This document shows, in pieces, positions 41,401-49,187 of a stretch of DNA of 64,000 bases. The DNA is from Archegozetes longisetosus (taxonomy: Eukaryota; Arthropoda; Arachnida; Sarcoptiformes; Trhypochthoniidae). The stretch's first letter is position 1. Each line of letters begins with the position of its first letter. The translations under genes and the position numbers were made by a program. The stretch spans positions 7,426,001 to 7,490,000 of the forward strand of contig JAEMBT020000005.1 of NCBI GenBank assembly GCA_018873245.2. Direction: 5' to 3'. Under the pieces are notes generated by a model. That model made no database searches, was not told where the DNA came from, and saw only the letters and a list, made by a program, of their open reading frames with translations.

Positions 41401-44034
41401 TGCTTATGTTTGTGCTAAAATGTAAACTTTGGTAATGTGTTTTTGTAGCTAAAAGAATTAGTTTGATGTAAAAATGTTAATTCGCTTAAGTGAAACACAC
41501 GTTCGCTGCAGGTAAACGACTTTGATGACTGAAAATCGAAACTTAAATCCAAACTATAAAGTGATTTATTGTGATACTATGGTAAAAATGGAAAATGTTA
41601 TACCAATAACGGTATCCATTAAGAATCGATGCTTTTTAATGTAAGAATGCTGGCATTCATTTTGCAAACATTTCTATTCATATATATGAAGTTATTAAAC
41701 CATTACATTTGATGATTATGTGAATCAATTGGTGGCCAACTGAATAAATAATAAGTAGCTTAAAAAGGAGAATAAGAAAAATAATAGAATCCAGAATAAA
41801 AGATTTTCTGCTCAAGTTAAATGGAGTTTGATTCATAACTCTAGTGGAATGACCACCGATTATGATATACTATATATTTACTGTTATTGTTGCCATGTAC
41901 TATATTTATGTGACGAATCACACGTTTCAGTCACGTCTAAATCAATGATTGGATAACAATATCGATATTCAGCAAAATACTTGCCCAAATGGCAAAACAG
42001 AATAATGTAATTATAACATCAATCCTTATCTAACGCTTGTTCGATTAAAAAGTAATTAGCTATCCATCTAATGAGAGATGCCCTTAATTTCTAGCTTTTC
42101 ATCCATTATCTTATGGTTGTTTACATTTTTGATTTTGATGCCTGTTTTTTTCTGTTAAACCAGAAAGATCATTTACAGAATCTCTAACTTAGTGTGAGCT
42201 TAACATTTTTGAAAGACTTCTCTTAAGATGATAACTTTCTTCAAATATCTCATAAAGAATAATGCTTTTGCTTAACATAACAATTTTTGTGCTCTAATAA
42301 AGCTGATAAAAATATCTATTTTGATATTTTATTTATTTAAGACCATAACTTACAATATCTATTGTAAAAATTTCAATCTAAATCAATAGACTAATAGATT
42401 AGTTAATTTCATAAAATTTGCTTTATAGGTCTATAAGTTTGCATAAAATATCAATGGAGTGTATTAGTGAACAATTTAATATCTTATTAAAGACTTGATA
42501 CTTTCGCATGTGGGATCGAATCCGCATCTGTAACTTATTTTGCATTTTAAAATTATTATATATTGGTATTTTTTTCATTGATTTCAATTAAGAATTCAAA
42601 GATCAATAATTCGAAATTAAAAATAGATTAAGACAATTAATTTATTCAATTTCATGAAAATGAAAATGAATGAAGAAATGTTTAAAACAAATACATTTTC
42701 TACAATGACTACATTGAACAAAACATTCATTAATACAATTATCAATATTACAATCGATTTCAGAAAATTTAAAACAAATATCTCTTACATGCCTTAATTT
42801 ATTTTGTAATTTCGAATTATTGATCTTTGAATTCTTAATTGAAATCAATGAAAAAAATACCAATATATAATAATTTTAAAATGCAAGTTTCGATCCCACA
42901 TGCGAAAGTATAGATATACAAGTCTTTAGTCGTTTGGGCCACTAAGCCTTAAATGTTAATACACTCCATTGATATTTTATGCAAACTTATAACCTTTAAT
43001 TTTGACCTATAACCTCGCGGTCAGCCTTTTGATATACATAAAATTTTATACATTTGCGACAATAGTCGGATCCGCATTGTTAGTAGTTGAAGCATTTGGT
43101 TAGCTCAGATATATAATAAGATTCGACTCACGTCAAGTTTATTAATGAATCGCTTGGTTTTAGAGTTTTCAGTTCATATTATGAGTCAATTACTACATTT
43201 CGCACCATTTTATTATTAGTAGGGATAAGTCGATTTTCTTCTCCACCAGACTTAGTAAATATGATTCAATTTCACTTATATTTGGCTTTAAAATCACATT
43301 TTTTCTTATATCTCAAGTATTACTCAAACAAAATAAAAATATATTTCAAACGTTAGATCAAAGCGACAGATAAAATAAATCTTAATGCAAGGGATAGAAA
43401 TTGAGATTCTTTTTGAATGTGGAACCACAGTAAAAGTAGACGTAAACGTAAAGATAATAGACAAATGCAAATGGTTATTCATATGAATCCATTTGAAAGA
43501 CTTACCAGATGTTGATGTCGTACTTGAATGAAAAGGTACATAAATATTAAGATAAAGACAGTCTTCGCTCTGATTACGCATAAATGGCAGAACACGCTTA
43601 AGATAGTCTATTCGAGCCGATGACATAATCTTTAGTGCTTCAGTTGCGTTACCGATATCTGGAAGTTTTTGAGGACATACTGGTCCGTATCTATTGGCGA
43701 GCCTGACACCTCTCCAATGCGATGGAGTCACGGGTGGCATAAATCTCAATGTATTAATAGGAGGTGAAGCGTAAGGAACACCTAAGAACGCCTCAATTGA
43801 TGACAGAGACGATGATGAGACGGATGCAGATGACGGACGTTGCGATGAAGTCCCCGGAGTAGAAGATGAAGAGTCACGTGATAGGGGAATAATGACTCCT
43901 CTCAGAGTTCCATATTTGGTGTTAACTTGACGAGGACTTGGTGCCACGTCTGGATGTCCGTCATATGCGATTAACACTTGTACTGATGACGTTATGATGA
44001 CTATCACTTGGGAAATCACCACTAACTGAATCAT
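7150..44034 (-). CDS. Nlg: Neuroligin, ten coding exons, 943 aa
   Basis: Exons 5' to 3': 43506-44034, 16360-16539, 14461-14649, 14176-14291, 13756-14103, 11708-11944, 11088-11284, 9553-9677, 8358-8929, 7150-7488. All junctions match in phase and are GT-AG (2832 nt with stop). The product is a postsynaptic adhesion receptor that in known systems binds neurexin. Residues 1-23 are a signal peptide. The cholinesterase-like domain starts near KYGTLRG (40) and contains [11 protein letters not shown] (157-167), [32 protein letters not shown] and MVDCLRQ. GHGYGAS at 281-287 has Gly283 where active esterases have the nucleophile Ser, as expected for neuroligin. [14 protein letters not shown] is a neuroligin hallmark. 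A transmembrane helix lies at about 774-798, then a basic stretch, a His run (823-828) and a 112-residue tail ending QLKI. The 27-kb first intron interrupts the linker after [11 protein letters not shown]. Gliotactin is the main alternative and fits the motifs less well. Confidence 0.93.
8292..8357 (-). other. Read-through frame into intron 9 of neuroligin
   Basis: If the donor at 8357 is not used, the frame continues 21 codons into the intron and stops at 8292. It would add a hydrophobic end containing [18 protein letters not shown] in place of the cytoplasmic tail. The spliced form, phase-matched to the exon at 7150-7488, is the one I favour. Confidence 0.3.
10029..10083. repeat. (AG)n microsatellite in neuroligin intron 7
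   Basis: About 27 uninterrupted AG units on the plus strand. A complementary (TC)n tract lies in the same intron about 800 bp away. Confidence 0.95.
10612..10672. repeat. Hairpin-type short repeat, copy 1
   Basis: Imperfect inverted repeat: TAGTGCTATAAAGT at the left pairs with GCACTCTATAGCACT at the right. TATAAAGTCCTATCTCTAA also matches the reverse complement of the hairpin near 60.3 kb. Confidence 0.45.
10887..10947. repeat. (TC)n microsatellite in neuroligin intron 7
   Basis: About 30 uninterrupted TC units on the plus strand, the reverse complement of the (AG)n tract at 10029-10083. Confidence 0.95.
11667..11714 (-). repeat. 24-bp tandem duplication spanning a splice donor
   Basis: Two adjacent 24-bp units, 11667-11690 and 11691-11714, differ at two positions. 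Each contains the neuroligin exon 6 donor CAG|GTATTC. The first donor ends the exon at 11708; the second would end it at 11684 and add eight in-frame codons (VFNIVAYQ). Confidence 0.85.
14735..14905 (+). repeat. Dispersed repeat family, copy in neuroligin intron 2
   Basis: Shares ATATTCAATATA, GCAACAAA-N-GATGCGCAT-type sequence, TTGACATA and TATCAAC-ATTATT, in the same order, with the copy at about 21115-21295. Its end (GATTATTAAGTTTTCGG) matches the copy at about 17255-17480. Confidence 0.5.
17255..17480 (+). repeat. Dispersed repeat family, second copy
   Basis: Collinear with 38995-39225: both have a GCAAC-rich start, TCAATCT-CTGTG, ATTTGCTT, TACTCTA, AATATTCT, then AGTTTTT before GTGT. 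The right end matches the copy at 14735-14905. Confidence 0.5.
18780..18841. other. Small nested hairpin, relatively G+C-rich
   Basis: CGTTCG (18780-18785) pairs with CGAACG (18836-18841). Inside it GCTGGTCA (18812-18819) pairs with TGACCAGC (18829-18836) around a 9-nt loop. The two stems overlap by one base, so they may not form together. Function unknown. Confidence 0.25.
20528..20580. repeat. (GA)n microsatellite
   Basis: About 26 GA units on the plus strand within neuroligin intron 1. Confidence 0.95.
21115..21295 (+). repeat. Dispersed repeat family, third copy
   Basis: Matches 14735-14905 in order and orientation (ATATTCAATATA, AGCAACAAATTCATGCGCAT, TTGACATAACGATGCCC, TATCAACTATTATT). 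Confidence 0.5.
23235..23640 (+). pseudogene. Decayed coding fragment, possibly retrotransposon gag-like
   Basis: A plus-strand frame of 79 codons (23235-23474) contains [19 protein letters not shown] and [18 protein letters not shown]. After a frame change the coding-like sequence continues to a stop near 23638, with [20 protein letters not shown] and [20 protein letters not shown]. The LPEKYS-type motif after a helical segment resembles the gag (UBN2-type) part of Copia elements. That resemblance is by eye only. No protease, integrase or reverse transcriptase motif was seen nearby, and no LTRs. Confidence 0.25.
25062..25133. repeat. 18-bp minisatellite, four copies
   Basis: Unit AAATCGAGTGARAGATAG, with copies at 25062, 25080, 25098 and 25116. 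The A/G variant alternates between copies, suggesting a 36-bp higher-order unit. Confidence 0.9.
26355..26413. repeat. (CT)n microsatellite
   Basis: About 29 CT units on the plus strand in neuroligin intron 1. Confidence 0.95.
26712..26796. repeat. 17-bp minisatellite, five copies
   Basis: Unit AAATATATGCTCAACCT, five contiguous copies with C/T changes. Confidence 0.9.
27529..27651. repeat. Imperfect polypyrimidine tract (CTCTCCTC-type units)
   Basis: About 120 bp almost entirely C/T on the plus strand, built of degenerate 11-13-bp units such as GGCTCTCCTCT. Open frames across it on both strands are by-products of the repeat. Confidence 0.85.
29596..29679 (+). repeat. G-rich minisatellite, G-quadruplex candidate
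   Basis: Repeats of AGTAGCGGGGGATAGTGGGG with runs of 4-6 G separated by short AT-containing loops. At least seven G-runs of four or more occur within about 70 bp, in otherwise very AT-rich DNA. Confidence 0.85.
33022..33290 (-). pseudogene. Tc1-like transposase remnant
   Basis: A minus-strand frame contains [13 protein letters not shown], then FLAESKVSI, then [19 protein letters not shown]. In order and spacing this matches the Tc1-family pattern RKKPFIS-KNR, FSDES-F, GRVYVWR and the PENTI-type end of the DDE domain's first part. If the alignment is right, the first catalytic Asp has been replaced: Ala-Glu-Ser stands where Asp-Glu-Ser is usual. A stop follows ENTI, and an upstream stop lies near 33262. 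The fragment covers a fraction of the usual 340-residue enzyme and is dead. Confidence 0.55.
33709..33840 (-). CDS. Short signal-peptide-like ORF, doubtful
   Basis: The frame from the ATG at 33840 encodes [20 protein letters not shown], then a basic, Gln-rich end ([18 protein letters not shown]), 43 aa in all. The hydrophobic core looks like a signal peptide, and an AATAAA lies about 80 bp downstream. No upstream promoter and no second exon were found. It sits within neuroligin intron 1 on the same strand. It may be chance. Confidence 0.12.
   Translation of the reverse strand: MPRKMALLLFFMHFLLCFLSATRVAKKEKGRQQQVETLCDRRH
34847..34900 (+). mobile_element. Possible solo end of a pogo/Tigger-like element
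   Basis: After a TA at 34845-34846 the sequence begins CACTCTAACCTG, similar to CAGTCTGACCCG of the MITE at 39679-39852. No matching inverted end was found downstream. Confidence 0.2.
38995..39225 (+). repeat. Dispersed repeat family, fourth copy
   Basis: Collinear with 17255-17480 over about 200 bp, including GCAACAAGAA, TGTCAATCTCTCTGTG, ATAATTTGCTT, TTTTACTCTACTAAATATTCT and CGGTTAAGTTTTTAAGTGT. Confidence 0.5.
39679..39852. mobile_element. Pogo/Tigger-like MITE, 174 bp
   Basis: Terminal inverted repeats start CAGTCTGACCCGG and end CCGGGTCAGACTG, continuing imperfectly inward (TATAGGCAAC versus the complement of GTTGTCTATA). The element is flanked by TA on both sides (39677-39678, 39853-39854), the target duplication used by Tc1/mariner/pogo transposases. 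Ends of the CAGT...ACTG type suit the pogo/Tigger branch. The interior has further copies of a GGTTATAGGCAAACC-like motif and no coding capacity. Confidence 0.8.
42427..42995. mobile_element. Inverted-arm (foldback) element with tRNA-like promoter in its arms
   Basis: A left arm (about 42427-42625) and right arm (about 42800-42995) are reverse complements over long blocks. Shared blocks include TATAAGTTTGCATAAAATAT, ACTTTCGCATGTGGGATCGA and TTGCATTTTAAAATTATTAT, extending to TAATTCGAAATTA. The right arm read on the minus strand has an A-box-like AGGCTTAGTGG and, about 41 nt on, a B-box-like GGATCGAA. The left arm has GGATCGAATCC, one mismatch from the B-box consensus. The spacing suits a class II tRNA (Ser/Leu) ancestor. 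The arms flank about 175 bp with a Cys/His-rich frame. It may be two tRNA-derived SINE copies in inverted orientation or one foldback transposon. Confidence 0.6.
42642..42863 (-). pseudogene. Cys/His-rich C-terminal fragment inside the foldback element
   Basis: A 73-codon minus-strand frame starts in the right arm and ends in the centre of the element. Its end reads [18 protein letters not shown] followed by a His-rich tail. The closely spaced Cys pairs and the Cys-Phe-x-His element look like a zinc finger at the C-terminus of a transposase, possibly piggyBac-type. No DDE domain is present. The family is not established. Confidence 0.3.
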
Positions 44035-44143
44035 ATCTTCGTCTGAATTGGCTTTTTTACATTAACTCAAGCTTTGCTTATGATTAATCACACTTTCATC
44101 CGTTTGTCTTTTAGCTAATTTTCATCACTTCATCTAAGTTTAA

Positions 44144-44215
44144 TTTCGAAAGCTGACTCCGAGTTCAGGTCGATTTTCGAAATACTAACTCCGAGTTCAG
44201 GTTGACTTTCGAAAC
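44144..44215. repeat. 31/32-bp tandem repeat upstream of neuroligin
   Basis: Two full units and the start of a third, each beginning TTTCGAAA and containing CTCCGAGTTCAGGT. It lies 110-180 bp before the neuroligin ATG, in the likely 5' UTR or core promoter. Confidence 0.8.
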
Positions 44216-47200
44216 TTTTGGATACATCTTTACTCATTAATATAATGCTATACTTTATAAGTGATTCTATTGGTTCAAATTTAACTCTACGATGAAGAGC
44301 TGAAAAAAGTTTTCTCTAAAGCAAAGAACGCAATTTAACAAAATTATAAAATTTGACACTACAAAACCAAAATCAAGTGTTTATCTTTGAATCTATTGAA
44401 AGTAATTTTATTGAAATTTTCTCTTAAAAACATTTACATAAATCACAAATTTAAATAGTTTATTATAATAATAAACATTTGGCGGTTGATTTACATTACT
44501 TACAAACTTGTACTGCATATCAATTGAATGGAGAAGCATAGTATACTGTTTTTTGCAGAGTTGCACTGCTCTCTCAACGCGATCATCAACTGAAATGACG
44601 CAAGATTCTGAGTTGCGTACTCATGCCAGGGATGTTTGATCAGAACTCAGGGATGCCAACATGCGAGAAGACTAACGTACTTTCTCATCAATAAGTCTCG
44701 AAATATTCAGCGCTAAACCCATTAATAACTCTGTCTTCTATTGACAAGCATTTACGAAGCTTTCAGTAAGAAATTGTCACAAATCAAATTAATTATTAAC
44801 AAAAAGTCTATTTTTTGCACTAAAGAGAATCTAATTTATTCATTTTTGTCAAAATTAGTTTCACTTTCCTCAATATATAAGTTGAGTGTCTAGTCGTAAA
44901 GAAAAATCTTATGTCAATTTTGCAGACATGGTTGAAATTTGCAAATCTGGACGCTCTATTCTGTGTATTCTTAGCAATAAATTTCTTATACTTTTGAAAT
45001 ATGAGAAAATCAATCCATTGATGCAATGAAACTCTGGAAGATTTGGACTGAATTTTCGTTTACATAAATAAAGTTTGGTTTACCTGCAAGACCGATATTT
45101 TATATCTCAATTTATTGGTTATATATATGCGGAAAAGGTAGCGAACAGTAGAAAATACTAACTGAACAATAAGCCGGAACTTCTACTGAGAATATAGTAG
45201 TAAAGAATGAAAGCTCTAAATATAATATAGAAACGGTGTTTTGATACTTTTAATGTAAAAGATAAGCTTTTCTTGTTTGATGACATAAGCAATTTCTAAC
45301 ATCTTTCAGTCTTGACTGACGATTTCGAAATCAGAGTCGATTTTACAGAAAGTTTGCTTTTTATCTCACAAATATTTATTATATATTTTTAGATACCGGC
45401 TAATGTAATACCGTAGAATTGATTCTTGAAAATTGCGTTGAAAATCTAGTTCTCTAACGATTAGAGTGGAAGGATATTTATTTATCGTACCCTAAAAATG
45501 CTTCAAATATTACATTTTGAGGCTAGCTCGCAAGTTTTATCTGTTTGCATATTTTAATTGGTCTAAAAGTATATCTTTTATGAAATGCCTGTCAGCCTAA
45601 AATAGTTTCATCTTAAAACACTTCATTAATTAACAATCGCTCAGTTTGAAATTTGCTTTATTTAATAAACTATTTGTTTAGCTTACGGTTAAATAATTCA
45701 TCACATGTTTGGTTCTATGATGGCTATGACTCAAAAGGCTTACTAATGACTACTAGCTTATAGGTTAGAACAAAGCAAAAAAATCTAAGCTTACGCGACA
45801 TAACACGTCTAATGATGATGCTATTGGTGGGTACTTTGCCTTTAGTTGTCTCAAATATGTTTTCGAAATTGACGTTCTTTATCAAGTTATATACTTTCAT
45901 ACTAAACCTTAAGTCAACCTTAAGTCTTGGCTACTGCATAAATTTTTGTCTCTTGGAGAATATTACAAATTTATTCAAACCATTTGAAATTTTATTTGTC
46001 TTTTTCAAACGTTTTGTATAGAATTGAAGAGTACCTAATTGAAATAGACATTGTATAAGGAGGAAACACTTTTACAAATTGAACTGAAAAATATGATTTT
46101 CAGAGTTAGAGATATCTGTTAGAATAATTTCTTCTTAAACAACTAAGATAGAATGTTGATCGTCAAATTTGAATAAGTGTACTTTTCAAGCATTTGCCTG
46201 AATCTTGCAGCATTTGCCAAATTGATATTAATCTCGATAGTAGAGTACTTTTCTAGTTTAGAAATATCAACTTTGATTAGCTAAAACCACGCACTGCACT
46301 GTTAAGATATATTTTTCCTCATACCTGCGACTGAACTATTTCCTTTATGGAGCTGCTATTAATGAATGCTGCTAGACTTTTCGACGAATAGTATACTTAC
46401 GTGTTCTAGTTTTAAAGTATTGTTTAAGGTATTATAGTTTAAAGATTTTGTTGTGCCATTCACGCACATAGTGCTAGCATGAGTTATAAAAAATGTGTTT
46501 CATTTTCACTATTCTAACCAAATATAAAATATCATACCAAGTGAAATTAGGTAGATAATTGAAAATCTTACATAAAGCCTAGGTATTGAATCCTAGTTAT
46601 TTCTAAATATTTCACAACTCGTTCGAAGAAACGATGATTCAATTACAATCAATTAGCTTCCATGTTATGAATGAATGAATGAAATCTATTATTTCCCAAT
46701 AGCCATATCCTCAGTAGCATTCATGTGACCTACGAAACCAATAAGGAGCAGCAAAATAATTACATAAAAGTTTTAAGTCATAATTCCAATAGTTTTGATT
46801 AGAGCAGAACTTGTTCTGTAATGAAAATAGATTAAGATTAAAAAAGAGAAGTAAATTTGATTAGAATAGAGAAAGCAAGAATTAAAGTTAACAACTATGA
46901 GTTAACGTATATTGTTAGGAAAACAAATTTCTAGAAATTGCTTTTACTTTTGTTTTAGTGTTTATACTATGCTTGCAAACACCAGAACAGATTAATTCTG
47001 TTAAGAAGTTTAATGTTTATTAGACTAACATAATATTCATTAATTTTAGTATGAATACCGTAAGCTAAAACTCCTTTAATATAATAACTGCATTTTGTTT
47101 TCTTTTTCTGTTACAAACTTATACTTAATTTCGGTTAGAAACTTGGACTTAAGTTGATCAATTTTTAATATAAATATACTGTAGCTTGAATTGGAGTAAA

Positions 47201-49120
47201 AAACACGTTAGCTATTCAGTAACAGATGAAAGAAAACGTTTCTTTCTGAATAAATCATGTGCCACTTTATTCAAATCAATCGAATTTAAGGTTTCCTACT
47301 TTAGCGCAAATACGACAAAATTCACGACAAAATTTCTATACCCATATATACACTCTATAATTATTTATACCCTTTTTCTTTTCTTCCAATACAGCTTTTT
47401 GCTGTTGGCTAAACGCAGAACAAACTTCTCTTTGTCTTCTTGTTTCCTAAACACGAAACAACTGAAACGATATCTTGTAATAATAATGAATTACATTGTA
47501 AGTCATAGGTTAGTCTGAGCTAGGGTCAAAAAGTCTTCAGCATAGTATTACTTATTGATTATATAGGAAGTAAACCTCAGTGTATATTTTTCTAGTTTTA
47601 AGCCCTTCTTTGTTTATCTACTATTTTCTTATCTTTATGGTTAATTCGCAAATATTCTACAAGAATATGATATAAGAGCAATTTTTGTATATCCTTAAAG
47701 TAGAAAAGCTTCAAATTCAGGGATGTTTTGTGTTTAATAGTATGAGAGATGAAAGCTTGAGTCGTGACGGATATATAAGTGTACTTTTAATAAAGTTGAC
47801 ATATATAAAGATGATTCATAATAAAAATAGAGAATATTCAAATAATGTGATTTTCAGGCAAAACAAATTAAAACAGGCCACAAGTAAATAATACACAATT
47901 ATTCAAACTGCAAATAAACAATTTCAATTTAGTTAGTAATATCAATTTTTCATGCTACTCCGATCCCTAGATTATGACCAGCTAGTAACTTACTAGACTT
48001 ATAATTAATGAATTGCTTATAGGTTAAAGTGTTGTTTCTTCAAACTAAAATCAACAAACATTAGAAATGTAAACCAAGTTAAGAAAAAAGTTGAGCAAAC
48101 GGTTTAAATTATTAATAGAGGAATAGCATGCGCTAGTAATTGAATAGGTATTTTTTATGATAGAATATACTTTCAAGTTGAGGAAATAGAGAAAGTAGTG
48201 ATTCTTCTATTACTGTGGCAATCGATCGATTGGATTACAGAACTAACTATACACTACTTTACTATATAGTAGACAAGCCTTGTTCAGTAAGGAGACTAAT
48301 ATTTTAAGACTGGTAAGCGTTCCATTGTTCTGCACTTTTGCACCCAATTCTATACCATTTCTATTTCCTTCGCCAGATTTGTCTCGCCTTCTCTTCCATA
48401 CGCACAATACATAAGATTTGTTTCCGCTTAACTTTCAAACTTAAGCACCTTTTTAAACTAAAATTAATGATTTTCTTCTTAGAATTTGTTTTATCATCAC
48501 ATCATATTTTCTATTGACAATCAAAAAACCAATTAATTTTCACGATCATATTCCATATTCAAGTATTGATTCGTTTGAGTCGAGAAAAAATGTTTTAAAA
48601 AGTAAAGTATAATAAATATTCAATGCTTATCGTCTCTACTGTTTAGAGTTTTTTCGACATTCTATAACATATTCTTATTTTTTTATTCTAGAATATCATT
48701 CCTTCTACTTGACTGAAATGACACATTTCAGGATAAGAATAGAAATTTCAAATATAAGGAATCATTTACAATTTCAGTTGATTTTCTTCAGCCTAAACAA
48801 ACATTGCTTTGATTATTTGAGCAAAGATCAATTAACAAAATTAATTTGACAAATATTTCAGATTTAATATTGGAGCCAATCGATTGTTCACAAGTTAATC
48901 CGGGTATGAAATAAATTCTGGCATTAAATTGTCTCAACTTAGTTATCAACTTCAAGTGTTAGTAATTCAGTGAAATAATGAAAACACTTTTTCTGCGAGT
49001 GAATTGCCAATTGTTCCCCTTCTTTCTTAGAGTATATGGTCATAACTTAATTCTGTTATCCCGTTTATAACGTGCTCACTGAAGCTAAAGTTGAGATACT
49101 GTATGACTGTTGGAAAGAAA

Positions 49121-49156
49121 TATCTAATATATATAAGTAATATATATATATAAGTA

Positions 49157-49183
<27 letters not shown>
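49121..49183. repeat. (AT)n-rich microsatellite
   Basis: Interrupted TA repeats with the unit AAGTAATATATATATAT repeated at the left and about 18 pure AT units at the right. Confidence 0.9.

Positions 49184-49187
<4 letters not shown>

Larger units (their letters stand above)
16542..43505 (-). other. Giant first coding intron of neuroligin
   Basis: About 27 kb, donor GTAAGT at 43505 and acceptor AAAATAG at 16540. I see no convincing intact nested gene. Recognised contents, listed separately, are dispersed repeats, two minisatellites, microsatellites, a G-rich tract, a Tc1-like transposase remnant, a pogo-like MITE, a gag-like remnant and an inverted-arm element. The remaining stretches are plain AT-rich DNA. 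Confidence 0.8.

Noticed and set aside
42513..42523. B-box-like GGATCGAATCC as a genuine tRNA gene
   Set aside because: No acceptor stem or complete cloverleaf could be drawn; better explained as a tRNA-derived repeat.
47186..47518. Plus-strand 110-codon frame
   Set aside because: Begins at TTG, has a composition typical of AT-rich non-coding DNA, and shows no motif or neighbouring exon.
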